Shown piece after piece: positions 31,999 to 40,780 of a DNA stretch of 60,426 bases. The translations under genes were made by a program, and so were the position numbers. Position 1 is the first letter of the stretch, and every line of letters begins with the position of its first letter. The notes beneath the pieces were generated by a model. It had not been told where the DNA came from. It did not search any database and worked only from the letters and a program-made list of their open reading frames with translations. This stretch comes from Paludibacteraceae bacterium (GTDB lineage: Bacteria; Bacteroidota; Bacteroidia; Bacteroidales; Paludibacteraceae), in assembly GCA_905233255.1 (NCBI GenBank), contig CAJOCN010000013.1:1-60426 (forward strand), given 5' to 3'.

Positions 31999-33570
31999 TT
32001 AAATCTTTTTTTGGATCTGTTGCTCATCCATAGTAGAGTGTAAGTACGGGTTGTAGTAGATCTCGCCGGTCGGGATCTCAAAGGTGAAACGACGCGGCAT
32101 GGACGGATTGATGGTCTTCTCCTGACGGAGGTGGTTGTCACCTAAGGTCACTGCCTCGCCGTAACGACGGAAGGTCTGCAGACCGAAGCCCTCACCCCAG
32201 AGCTCTACACGCCAGTTGTACTTGATGGCTGCCAGCATCAGATCCTGAGAGGTCAGAGAACTCTTCCATGCGTCGTACTCCGTCTGGAGACTCGGATCCG
32301 CACGCTTGTCGGTGATCTCAAACAGATACTGCTGTGCCTTCGTCAGGTCACTGTTGCGGGCGGCTGCCTCTGCGGCTATCAGGTAAGGCAACTCCCAACG
32401 CATATATACGTTGTCGCTCAGCCAGTCGCGGTCACCTTGGATGGTATGGCTCTTGGCGGAATAGAACTTGCCGTCCGGAGCATATGCGAACATATCTGCG
32501 TTCTTGACACCGGAGGATGCATACACGTTCCACCATAATTTACGGATATCCCACCCCGGAATAGACTCATACAGGTTCTTGTCAATACCCTTTACATCGC
32601 CTGCCGAAGCATAACTATAGGAATAGATGTCGCACTGACCGAAGAACGATGCCAGACTTGTTGTCGTCTCTACCGTTACTTTCTGACCCCAGATCCAGTT
32701 GTTGTTATCCACATTGTTGAAACCGGTTGTCAGCACGCTCTCATACGGCAAGAGATACGGGGAACCATTGGTAATAGCCTCTTCCGCATACTTGAGTGCA
32801 TTGACGTTGTCGCCCTTGTTGAGGTATGCGTAAGCCAACAGGATACGCGCGATATCTATGTTGGTCTCGATCTTGCTGTCACGTGACCATAGAGCATATG
32901 CATCGTAGTACTGGATGGCATCCAGGAAATCGGTCTCGATACGCAGACGGAGGTCGGCTACTGTCGCACGCGGATTACCAATGATGGTATCATTACGTGT
33001 GTCGCTCTCTGTATATACAGGTACAGACAGATCGGTCTCTGCGGCACCCGGAGCCACGAAGAAGTTATGCAACTGAGAGTATGCCCATCCGCGGAGTGTC
33101 AGCGCCTCGGCGTAGAAAAAGCCCTTAGCCAGCTGGCTTTCCGTTAATGTATCAATACTTACGTTCAGAGACGGCATACCTTCCAGCTCTATCATGTTGA
33201 TGGAGCGGTTGCAGCTACGGATGATGCCATAGTAGTATCCCCACAGCAGTCCGCGGCTGTTATATGTCTGCATCTGCTCGTGCTCCATAAACCAACCATA
33301 CGAGGCTTTGGGCATCGCCATGTCGCCGCACAGCAGGTCGCCGTACATGTCTATCGCGCGACGGCCGAATGACATATGGTCATCGCTGAAGTGCATGTAG
33401 AAATTAGGCAGAATACCTTTTACCAAACCCTCTACCTTGTTGTCCATGCGGTTGAACTGCTCCTCGGTGATGGAACTACCGCCCGGCTCTTGGTTCAAAT
33501 AACTGTCTGCGCAACTTGCTGCTAAGATGCTGACAGCCGCTAAAACGAAGAAATATTGTATCTTTCTCAT
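31999..33570 (-). CDS. SusD/RagB-type outer-membrane lipoprotein
   Basis: A 523-residue surface substrate-binding lipoprotein: signal with Cys20 (VSILAASCADSYLNQEP), then SusD features such as LRGWAYSQLHNFFV, ARILLAYAYLNKGDNVNALKYAEEAI and the C-terminal RVELWGEGFGLQTFRR. It partners with the SusC gene 27 bp upstream. No linked glycosidase exists; the nearest degradative enzyme is the M6 protease, so the ligand may be peptide, but this is inference. Confidence 0.93.
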   Translation of the reverse strand: MRKIQYFFVLAAVSILAASCADSYLNQEPGGSSITEEQFNRMDNKVEGLVKGILPNFYMHFSDDHMSFGRRAIDMYGDLLCGDMAMPKASYGWFMEHEQMQTYNSRGLLWGYYYGIIRSCNRSINMIELEGMPSLNVSIDTLTESQLAKGFFYAEALTLRGWAYSQLHNFFVAPGAAETDLSVPVYTESDTRNDTIIGNPRATVADLRLRIETDFLDAIQYYDAYALWSRDSKIETNIDIARILLAYAYLNKGDNVNALKYAEEAITNGSPYLLPYESVLTTGFNNVDNNNWIWGQKVTVETTTSLASFFGQCDIYSYSYASAGDVKGIDKNLYESIPGWDIRKLWWNVYASSGVKNADMFAYAPDGKFYSAKSHTIQGDRDWLSDNVYMRWELPYLIAAEAAARNSDLTKAQQYLFEITDKRADPSLQTEYDAWKSSLTSQDLMLAAIKYNWRVELWGEGFGLQTFRRYGEAVTLGDNHLRQEKTINPSMPRRFTFEIPTGEIYYNPYLHSTMDEQQIQKKI

Positions 33571-33597
33571 AATTCTGTTCCTTTCTTAGTTAACGGT

Positions 33598-36500
33598 TTA
33601 GAATGTGAACTTAACACCACCCATGATCGTGGACAGCGGGCTGTAACCGTGAGTGTCCGAACTTCCGGTGAAAGAAGTCATCGGGTTGTAGCCGCGGCGT
33701 GCGGTCGCAATAGCCAGATTGTTACCCGATATATAGAGGTGCAGTTTGTTCAGCTTGATCTTCTGGATCAACTTCTTGGGGAAGTTATAACCGATCTGCA
33801 CGTTGTTCAAGCACAGGTATGAGTTGCTCGTCAGGAAACGGGTAGATGCTGAGGTTGCATAACTGTCATAGGTACCGGCACCGTTCGAGAAACGCGGGAT
33901 ATCCAGCGGATTGAGGCTGGCTACATTCAGCGTTCCGTCTGCATTCAGCGTACCGTGACCCGGGTTGTTCTCCGTCCATGCCTTGCGGGCATCAATGTGG
34001 AAGTTCTGGCTACCTACCATGTTGTTCTGCATCAGGTTCATGTAGGTGTTGTCATAGCCGTAACCGCCGATCTGGTATTGGCAGGTAGCGGACAACGTTA
34101 CGCCATATACCTCCAGGTCGAAACCGAAGCCGCCGTAGAGGTCGGGGATGTAGCTCTTGCCTACATACTGGCTTGCAGCCTCGGTAGGATCGGAGGTGTA
34201 CCACGATCTAAGATACTGCTCCGGGTTCTCTACACCTTTGTCTTTCTGATCCAGAATCCACTGGTGGAGGGACGGGATATAGTTGTATCCGCCTTCTGCC
34301 GTTGGATCCATGAACTCGCCGTCACGGGTATCATAGTAAGCCTCCCATACGGACTGACCGTCAGTCGGGTTCACACCTAAGTAACGGAGCGTGTAGTGGT
34401 CGTACATGGAGTGACCTACAGACATGGCGCCGTTCATCGTCATGCGGTGATCTACACCATTGGCATCGGTATAGTCCACAGGCATCTGGGTCATGTAGTT
34501 GCGGTAATGTGTGCCGTTGAGCATAATGTCCAACTTTACATTACGCAGATCCACTGCATGGACCTTGAATCCGAACTCGAAACCATGGTTCACCATCTTT
34601 GCGTCATTGGACGGAATAGAACTATAACCTAAAGACGGAGCTACCGCACGCGGGAAGAGCATGTTGTCCGTTATGTGGTGGAAATAATCCAGCTCCATAT
34701 CCATATACTTGCCGATGGAGAGTTCAAGACCGAGATCCACTTTGTTGGTGCGCTCCCATGTGATATTCGGGTTACCCTTGCTCGCCTCCATGAACGTAAT
34801 CTGGTCGTTCACGTTCTCAATAGAGTACAAGTTCGTATAACTATAGAGCGTGTTGATCTGGTTTCCTAACACACCCCAGCTCAAACGCAGCTTACCGTCT
34901 TTCAGCCAGTCTTTTGCGTCACTGTTCTCGATGAAATCCTCATTGGTGAAGGTCCATGTCGCACTTACCGAACCGAAATGACCCCAGCGGTGACCTTTCG
35001 CATAACGCGAACTACCGTCAGCACGGTAATATCCGGACAAGTGGTAACGCTCCTTGTAGGAGTACGTGGCGTTGGCGAAATAGCCGTCCATCGCGTAGCG
35101 GGTGGTGTTACCCTCGGTAGCGTTCATCTTGATACCGTCGCTCAGCGCCAGACTCTGTCCGTTTGCCAGATACGACTTGTAACCCAATACGTAGTCGGAG
35201 AGGTAGAGGTAGTTCTCGTGACCCGCCATCACACGGATGGTATGGTCGTCGAACGTGCCGTTGTACTCCAATATCTGTTGAGCCGAGATCGTAAACTGGT
35301 TGGCGCTCTGTTGCTGGATACGACCGATACCTGCGGCGTCACCGTAGTACTTGTTGGTCACCTCGGTGTAACGGTTGTTATAGTAGTGCAAACCGGCATT
35401 GAGGATGAATTTCAGACCCTTGTAGAGCTTGAACTCCAGCGAGGTCTTGGCATCCACCTCGTGCTGTACCTGGTTCTCTTTGTCCAGACGGAGCGAACCG
35501 GCAGGGTTGATACCCATACCGAACGAACGCTGGTTCTCGTTACCATAGTCGTACATCTGCAGCCCCGTACGCGGATCGATAGCAATCGTACCGTCTGCGT
35601 TACGCATATATACCGGATAGATAGCCGGAACGGCGTTGATATAGTAGAAACCGTTGTTCATCGCTCCGTCACCTGCTTGATTCGGGTTGTTTAGACTGTA
35701 GTACGTATATGCTAAGTTCACATTACCCTTGAACCATTTCTTGGGCTCGAAATCAACGTTCGAACGGGCGGTGAAACGGTTGAAGTCAGAAGACTGATAG
35801 TAACCCTCATCCTTCAGGTAACCGAATGAGGTATAGTATTTTACCTTCTCCGATCCGCCGTGGATCTTGATGTTCGCATCCACTTTATGACCTACGCGGA
35901 AGATGGCGTCTTTCCATGACTCCAGATTCTCGTAGCCCGCTTTACGGGTGTTCGAGTAGTCGAACGACGGGTTTACATAGCCGTTGGCGTCATACGGGTT
36001 GATGAGGAATTTGCCTGCTGCGTTCCAGAGGTTATAAGCTACCGGTAGACCGCTGTTGCCATAGAGCAGGGCGCTGGCGTTGCTGACTGCCTGGCTCTCG
36101 CTCGGTACGTTGTTTACATAGCGCTGTGCGTTGTAAAGGCTCTGCCATGCCAGCGTTACGAACTCCTCCGGACTGGTCACCGCATCGTAGAGCGGTAACA
36201 GACGCATGTTACCTCCGTATTTCACATCCACGTCGATATGGCCCTCGTCACCGGAGGTACCTTTCTTGGTGGTGATCACGATTACACCGTTGGCACCGCG
36301 CGCGCCGTACAGAGAGGCTGCCGTTGCGTCTTTCAGAATAGTCGTGCTGGCAATATCACCCGGGTCGATGGAAGAGATGTCACCGTCGTAGGTCACACCG
36401 TCTACCACGTACAACGGAGCCGAACTACCGTTCAACGAACCGATACCGCGAATGCGGATCGTGGCGTTTGAACCCGGCTGACCGCTACCGTTGATTACCT

Positions 36501-36933
36501 GTACACCGGCTACCTCACCGGCTAAGGCTTTCGAAATCTCGGAAGGACTCTTCTTCTCAATATCCTCCGCCTTCACGGCTTGCGCCGAACCACCGTACGA
36601 ACCCTTGCTTACGTTACCATAACCGGTTACGACTACCTCCTGGATCACCTCGCTGTTCTCCTGCATCGTGATCTTGAGGTTCTTACCGGCGGCTACCTCC
36701 TGGGTAGCCATTCCCACGAAACTAACTACCAGAGTCTTCACAGATTCCGGTACCTCCATCTCGAACTTACCATCGTAATCCGAGATCGTACCCTGTGTGG
36801 ATTCTTTCGCCTGGATGCTGGCGCCGATTACCGGCTCGCCTTTAGCATCGACTACCACACCGCTTACTTGTTTCTGGGCATACAAGCCGAGGCTCAGTGC
36901 CGCCAAAAACAAAAGTGTAAAAATCTTCTTCAT
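33598..36933 (-). CDS. SusC/RagA-type TonB-dependent transporter
   Basis: A 1111-residue outer-membrane importer: signal peptide (1-19), carboxypeptidase-regulatory-like domain (about 22-95), TonB box region and plug (about 105-225, including YVVDGVTYDGDISSIDPGDIASTTILKDATAASLYGARGANGVI), then a 22-strand barrel ending in MGGVKFTF with terminal Phe. It forms a pair with the following SusD. The promoter is at 36991-37023. Confidence 0.95.
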   Translation of the reverse strand: MKKIFTLLFLAALSLGLYAQKQVSGVVVDAKGEPVIGASIQAKESTQGTISDYDGKFEMEVPESVKTLVVSFVGMATQEVAAGKNLKITMQENSEVIQEVVVTGYGNVSKGSYGGSAQAVKAEDIEKKSPSEISKALAGEVAGVQVINGSGQPGSNATIRIRGIGSLNGSSAPLYVVDGVTYDGDISSIDPGDIASTTILKDATAASLYGARGANGVIVITTKKGTSGDEGHIDVDVKYGGNMRLLPLYDAVTSPEEFVTLAWQSLYNAQRYVNNVPSESQAVSNASALLYGNSGLPVAYNLWNAAGKFLINPYDANGYVNPSFDYSNTRKAGYENLESWKDAIFRVGHKVDANIKIHGGSEKVKYYTSFGYLKDEGYYQSSDFNRFTARSNVDFEPKKWFKGNVNLAYTYYSLNNPNQAGDGAMNNGFYYINAVPAIYPVYMRNADGTIAIDPRTGLQMYDYGNENQRSFGMGINPAGSLRLDKENQVQHEVDAKTSLEFKLYKGLKFILNAGLHYYNNRYTEVTNKYYGDAAGIGRIQQQSANQFTISAQQILEYNGTFDDHTIRVMAGHENYLYLSDYVLGYKSYLANGQSLALSDGIKMNATEGNTTRYAMDGYFANATYSYKERYHLSGYYRADGSSRYAKGHRWGHFGSVSATWTFTNEDFIENSDAKDWLKDGKLRLSWGVLGNQINTLYSYTNLYSIENVNDQITFMEASKGNPNITWERTNKVDLGLELSIGKYMDMELDYFHHITDNMLFPRAVAPSLGYSSIPSNDAKMVNHGFEFGFKVHAVDLRNVKLDIMLNGTHYRNYMTQMPVDYTDANGVDHRMTMNGAMSVGHSMYDHYTLRYLGVNPTDGQSVWEAYYDTRDGEFMDPTAEGGYNYIPSLHQWILDQKDKGVENPEQYLRSWYTSDPTEAASQYVGKSYIPDLYGGFGFDLEVYGVTLSATCQYQIGGYGYDNTYMNLMQNNMVGSQNFHIDARKAWTENNPGHGTLNADGTLNVASLNPLDIPRFSNGAGTYDSYATSASTRFLTSNSYLCLNNVQIGYNFPKKLIQKIKLNKLHLYISGNNLAIATARRGYNPMTSFTGSSDTHGYSPLSTIMGGVKFTF

Positions 36934-36990
36934 GTGTTATTATTTATATATTTATTATTGTTTGCGCACGCGCATAGTACGAAAAATCGC

Positions 36991-37023
36991 ACAAAGGTAC
37001 GACTTTTTTTTTATATAACCAAA
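36991..37023 (-). promoter_or_regulatory. Promoter of the first SusC/SusD operon
   Basis: On the minus strand TTTG (37023-37020), 20-bp spacer, TACCTTTGT (36999-36991). Confidence 0.8.
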
Positions 37024-37061
37024 TAAAATCGTAAAAAAATGCTGAATTTGTCGTTTTTGCC

Positions 37062-38312
37062 CTACTTGTATGACAAAATGTAACAATTTTTGGCTTCAAA
37101 AACAAAATTTGCAACTTCAAAAAGCTTTTGAGGTGTCGTTTTGGCGATTTCGGCAAAAGTTTGCTGCCATTCCGGTGCTTCACCTCTGTATAAAACCGAC
37201 TTTGCCATCGCCAAAGCGCTGTTCTCCTGGTTCTGCGCGGAGATCGCCAACTGGCCCCTCAACTGCTCCAGAGCATGCTTCACGGATGCCTCGCTCATTG
37301 GCTTCTCGCACAGCTTCTCCAGCTCGTGTTTTACCAGCCCCAGACTACGTTCGTAATCCTCCGGATCGCACGCCCAATAGACGCACCAGTACCCGGTATC
37401 GGAGAGTGGCGTATAGGTCGATTCTACCGTATAGACCAGCCCCTGCGACTCTCTCAGACTCAGGTTGAGCCGGCTGTTGAGGCTGCCGCCGCCCAGAATA
37501 TTATTGAGCAGGAACATCGCCAACTGGTCTTCATGCCCGATCTCAAAGGCTCTTCCGCCTAACATGGCGTGGACCTGGTGGGTGTGCTTTTTATAGGACC
37601 GCTCACGTTCGTTCGCTGACAGACCGCTGGCGCTGACAGAACGCGTTGCTGACAGACCGGCTGCGCCTGATAGATGTCCGAACTCTTTTTCAGCGAGGCG
37701 GAAGAAGCGCTCGGGTTTGATATTGCCCTGGCAGAAAACGACCATCCGCTCCGGTCTGTAATGGGTTTTCATCCATTCGAGCGGGTAGGAGGGTTTGGAA
37801 GAGATGTGCCGCAGAGTCTTTTTCGTGCCTAAGATAGGCAGCTCCAGACTGCTTCCGGCAAAGACCAGACTCTCGAAATCGTCGTAAATCAGTTCGCTCG
37901 GGGAGTCGTTGTAACTCTCTATCTCGTCGAGTATCACCATCCGTTCCTTGTCCGTCTCCTCTTTCTTGAAGGCGGGTTCCAAAATCATCTCGGCGATCAG
38001 GTGGAGCGTCAGCTGCACGTGTTCGCAAAGGATGGCGGCGTAGAAAGTGGTCTCCTCTTTGGTCGTATAGGCGTTGATCTCGCCGCCGATACCTTCTATG
38101 GACTGGATGATCTGTCGCGCCGAATGGTGCGCGGTACCCTTGAAGACGCAGTGCTCGATATAGTGCGCCATGCCGTTCTCCTCCGGCGCTTCGTCGCGCG
38201 TACCGGCACCCACCATCACACCCACGTACGCCACAGGAGAAGGCGTCCATCGATGCACGATTTTGACGCCATTTGGCAAATTATGATAAAAAGTTTGTGT
38301 ATTTTCTTGCAT
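37062..38312 (-). CDS. M16-family zinc peptidase
   Basis: A 416-residue protein with the inverted zinc motif HYIEH (50-54) in MAHYIEHCVFKGT and the downstream YTTKEETTFYA, as in processing peptidase-like M16B proteases. The second half is the inactive partner domain (GGRAFEIGHEDQLAMFLLNNILGGGSLNSRLNLSLRE). No signal peptide, so probably cytoplasmic. The start codon touches the -33 box of the divergent tRNA-Leu promoter. Confidence 0.92.
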   Translation of the reverse strand: MQENTQTFYHNLPNGVKIVHRWTPSPVAYVGVMVGAGTRDEAPEENGMAHYIEHCVFKGTAHHSARQIIQSIEGIGGEINAYTTKEETTFYAAILCEHVQLTLHLIAEMILEPAFKKEETDKERMVILDEIESYNDSPSELIYDDFESLVFAGSSLELPILGTKKTLRHISSKPSYPLEWMKTHYRPERMVVFCQGNIKPERFFRLAEKEFGHLSGAAGLSATRSVSASGLSANERERSYKKHTHQVHAMLGGRAFEIGHEDQLAMFLLNNILGGGSLNSRLNLSLRESQGLVYTVESTYTPLSDTGYWCVYWACDPEDYERSLGLVKHELEKLCEKPMSEASVKHALEQLRGQLAISAQNQENSALAMAKSVLYRGEAPEWQQTFAEIAKTTPQKLFEVANFVFEAKNCYILSYK

Positions 38313-38338
38313 AATTCAAAAAAAAGCAGTAATTTTGC
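38306..38338 (+). promoter_or_regulatory. Promoter of tRNA-Leu
   Basis: CTTG (38306-38309), 20-bp spacer with TCAAAAAAAAGCAG, TAATTTTGC (38330-38338). Confidence 0.85.
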
Positions 38339-38355
38339 ACCCGTTTTCAAATCCA

Positions 38356-38406
38356 CCTCGGGACGTAAACCAAGCCGAAGGCTGTTTGCGGACCGAAGAG
38401 CGGAGG
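38356..38406 (+). ncRNA. Structured leader element of tRNA-Leu (copy 2)
   Basis: Same invariant parts as 2052-2097: CCTCGGGACGTAAACC on the 5' side and GTTTGCGGACCGAAGAGC on the 3' side, closing through CCTC/GAGG. The cap differs and forms its own hairpin AGCC-GAA-GGCT instead of GC-GGA-GC. Between this element and the tRNA (38407-38469) a second hairpin can form: CAAGTTGC with GCAA-C-CTTG, enclosing GTCCAT/ATGGAC, whose loop contains AGCGGAGCG, the cap sequence of copy 1. Confidence 0.6.
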
Positions 38407-38469
38407 CACAAGTTGCCCGTCCATTTAGCGGAGCGGTATGGACCATCGCAACCTTGTTGCCGAACGCGA

Positions 38470-38551
38470 GCGGCATTGGCGGAATTGGTAGACGCGCCAG
38501 ACTTAGGATCTGGTTCCGAGAGGAGTGAAAGTTCGAGTCTTTTATGCCGCA
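38470..38551 (+). tRNA. tRNA-Leu (anticodon TAG)
   Basis: An 82-nt class II tRNA: acceptor GCGGCAT/ATGCCGC, anticodon stem CCAGA/TCTGG with loop CTTAGGA, long variable arm TCCGAGAGGAG, T-loop TTCGAGT, discriminator A. CCA is not encoded. Confidence 0.97.
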
Positions 38552-38552
38552 C

Positions 38553-38579
38553 AACGAGTCCTGCAAGGGCTCGTTTTTT
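38553..38579 (+). terminator. Terminator of tRNA-Leu
   Basis: AACGAGTCCT pairs with AGGGCTCGTT (one G-U) over a 3-nt loop, then T6. It touches the convergent mazG stop. Confidence 0.9.
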
Positions 38580-39429
38580 ATTCATTGGTTTTTGCCTCGT
38601 TCCAGAGTGCATCCATCTCTGCGAGGGTCATGTCCTTCAGTTCGTGGCCCTGCTCTTTGGCTTTCGACTCAATGTAATTGAAGCGTTTGATGAACTTAAG
38701 GTTCGTGCGCTCGAGGGCGTTGTCAGGGCGGATCTTATAGAGCCGCGCGGCGTTGATGAGCGAGAAGAGCAAATCGCCAAACTCCGCCTCTATGTCTGAT
38801 CCGCCAATCTTGGCGGATGACAGGTCTGCGGGCGTGTTGCGCAGTTCGGCTTCGAACTCGGCGATTTCTTCTTTCACCTTCTCCCAGACATCTTCGCGTT
38901 TCTCCCAGTCGAAGCCTACATTGGCAACCTTGTCCTGGATGCGATAGGCCTTCACGAGACTTGGCAGACTGTCCGGAATACCGCCTAAGACGGTCTTGTT
39001 ACCGCCTTTCTCCTTCAGTTTGACCTGCTCCCAGAGGTGGCTCACCTCCTCCGCGTTCTGTGCTGCGGCCTCGCCATAGACATGCGGGTGACGGAAAATG
39101 AGTTTGTCGCAGAGCCTGTTGCACACATCGGCCATGTCAAAAGAATCGCGCGGCTCGTCTTCCCCGGACGAGCCGGAGAAATTCCATTTATCTTCGGAGC
39201 CCATCTTGGCGTAGAAAACAACGTGGAGGAGGACGTCACCCAACTCCTTGCTGATCTCGTTCATGTCGTGGCGCGAGATGGCGGTGGCTAACTCGAAAGT
39301 CTCCTCGATGGTGTTCTGGCGGAGGCTGTCGAAAGTCTGTTTGCGGTCCCACGGACATTTCTCCCTGAGGTCGTCCATGATATCTAACAGCCGGCCGAAG
39401 GCGGCTAATTGTTCTTCTCTTGTATGCAT
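38578..39429 (-). CDS. mazG: Nucleoside triphosphate pyrophosphohydrolase MazG
   Basis: Hydrolyses NTPs to NMP and PPi, a house-cleaning or stringent-response-modulating role. At 283 residues it has two MazG folds; the first shows CPWDRKQTFDSLRQNTIEETFEL and ELGDVLLHVVFYAKMG (EExxE...ExxD metal site), the second EIAEFEAEL...IEAEFGDLLFSLINAARLY. It is convergent with tRNA-Leu. Confidence 0.93.
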   Translation of the reverse strand: MHTREEQLAAFGRLLDIMDDLREKCPWDRKQTFDSLRQNTIEETFELATAISRHDMNEISKELGDVLLHVVFYAKMGSEDKWNFSGSSGEDEPRDSFDMADVCNRLCDKLIFRHPHVYGEAAAQNAEEVSHLWEQVKLKEKGGNKTVLGGIPDSLPSLVKAYRIQDKVANVGFDWEKREDVWEKVKEEIAEFEAELRNTPADLSSAKIGGSDIEAEFGDLLFSLINAARLYKIRPDNALERTNLKFIKRFNYIESKAKEQGHELKDMTLAEMDALWNEAKTNE

Positions 39430-39440
39430 AACTATTTAAC

Positions 39441-39459
39441 GTTTTGATGCAATCAAAAC
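39441..39459. terminator. Hairpin between lpxH and mazG
   Basis: GTTTTGAT-GCA-ATCAAAAC is a perfect short stem flanked by two ACTATTTAAC direct repeats. It could attenuate lpxH transcription into mazG. Confidence 0.45.
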
Positions 39460-39485
39460 CATTTTAACTATTTAACTGTTTAACG

Positions 39486-40274
39486 TTAACCTTCATAGTT
39501 ATGAAGGCTTAACTGCCCTTTATTGTCCAGCTTGGCGTAGGTCCATTGCTGGAAACAGTCACCCAGAATCACTACACGGCTGCCGGAGGCGATCTGCAGG
39601 TCGAGTTCTATATGCCGGTGACCGAAGATATAGTAGTCGCGGTGGTTGCCTTGCGCCTCCTGGTCTTTGGCGAAAAGCACCAGTTCCTCCTTGTCCTCGC
39701 CTTTGTACGGACAGGGGTTGGCAATCTCCTTGAGGCGGCTCTTCTTCGCCCATCCGTAGCCGAACTTGTTGCCCCATGCGGGCGGCAGGCAGCGGAAGAG
39801 AAACTGCAGCGTCGGGTTGTTGAAGATCTTACGGAGCTGCATGAACCGCTTGATTTTCTTCATCACCGGTTTGGGGTAGAGGCTCTCCCAGTCGGAGGGC
39901 AGCAGTCCGTCGCCGTGGCTGAGGTACAGCGATTTGCCGTACCGGATGATGGTGCAGGGCTCGTAGTGAATCTCCGCGCCGGTCAGTTGCGCCAGCCCGC
40001 CGAAGGTCCAGAGGTCGTGGTTGCCGATGAACATATGTACGTGGATGCCTTTCTTCACCAGTTTGCGGATCTCCCGGCAGAACGGGTGGAACTGCCGTTT
40101 CGACTTGTCGTGGATGAAATACTCCATCCAGAAATCGAACATGTCGCCTAACATGTAGATGGAGACGGCATCCTTGCTCATCTCCTCCAGAAGGTCGATC
40201 AGTTTCTTCTGGTGCGCCCAGCCTCTCTCAATCGCCAGACTCCCTAAATGTGCGTCGCTTAAGAAATATATCAT
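39486..40274 (-). CDS. lpxH: UDP-2,3-diacylglucosamine diphosphatase (LpxH-type)
   Basis: Calcineurin-like phosphoesterase of 262 residues producing lipid X in lipid A synthesis. The metal-binding series SDAHLG, LGDMFDFW, GNHDLW, LSHGDGL and GHRHIE is complete. No membrane helix, matching a peripheral enzyme. The start overlaps the stop of the preceding sufT-like gene (ATGA). Confidence 0.88.
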   Translation of the reverse strand: MIYFLSDAHLGSLAIERGWAHQKKLIDLLEEMSKDAVSIYMLGDMFDFWMEYFIHDKSKRQFHPFCREIRKLVKKGIHVHMFIGNHDLWTFGGLAQLTGAEIHYEPCTIIRYGKSLYLSHGDGLLPSDWESLYPKPVMKKIKRFMQLRKIFNNPTLQFLFRCLPPAWGNKFGYGWAKKSRLKEIANPCPYKGEDKEELVLFAKDQEAQGNHRDYYIFGHRHIELDLQIASGSRVVILGDCFQQWTYAKLDNKGQLSLHNYEG

Positions 40275-40585
40275 AAGAATCCTAACTCTAATTTGGCTTC
40301 CTCACTCATCATGTCTTTGTTCCACTCGGGTTCAAAGACGATATTCACGTTCACATCCTTGATACCCTCCACGGAGCCCACTTTCTGGCGTATGTCCTCT
40401 ACGATAAAATCGCCTGCCGGGCAAGACGGCGCGGTGAGCGTCATCGTGATCTCGCATAGCCCGTCGTCCTTGATGTCAATGCCGTAAATCAACCCCAGGT
40501 CATACACGTTGACCGGGATCTCGGGGTCAAAAACGGTCTTGAGCATCTTTAAAATCTGTTCTTCTGTTTCTAAAAACTCATTCAT
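40271..40585 (-). CDS. MIP18/DUF59-family iron-sulfur assembly protein (SufT-like)
   Basis: A 104-residue cytosolic protein: VFDPEIPVNVYDLGLIYGIDI, then the conserved LTAPSCPAGDFI with its Cys and VNVNIVFEPEWNKDMMSEEAKLELG. DUF59 proteins help mature Fe-S enzymes (SufT/PaaD group). It is co-transcribed with lpxH from the promoter at 40624-40656. Confidence 0.85.
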   Translation of the reverse strand: MNEFLETEEQILKMLKTVFDPEIPVNVYDLGLIYGIDIKDDGLCEITMTLTAPSCPAGDFIVEDIRQKVGSVEGIKDVNVNIVFEPEWNKDMMSEEAKLELGFL

Positions 40586-40623
40586 TGTGTTACTCTCTTC
40601 GGCGTTTCAGCCGCAAAACGGCT

Positions 40624-40656
40624 GCAAAGGTACTGCTTTTTTTTGACATATGCAAG
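40624..40656 (-). promoter_or_regulatory. Promoter of sufT-like / lpxH
   Basis: On the minus strand CTTG (40656-40653), the spacer CATATGTCAAAAAAAAGCAG, TACCTTTGC (40632-40624). Confidence 0.85.
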
Positions 40657-40720
40657 GGTAACTGCCATTTTGGCAGATATTTTCCTGCTGGCACAGAAAT
40701 TGGAGATAGTTGTTCGGAGT

Positions 40721-40748
40721 ATCGATATATCGATATATCGGTATGTCG
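40721..40748. promoter_or_regulatory. Nested ATCGATATATCG palindromes upstream of htpG
   Basis: CGATATATCGATATATCG followed by the imperfect copy GTATGTCG, 33 bp before the htpG start. No TAnnTTTG box is evident on the plus strand, so this may mark a different promoter class or operator. Confidence 0.5.
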
Positions 40749-40780
40749 AAAAAGTGAAATTATTAAAAAAACAATAAGAT

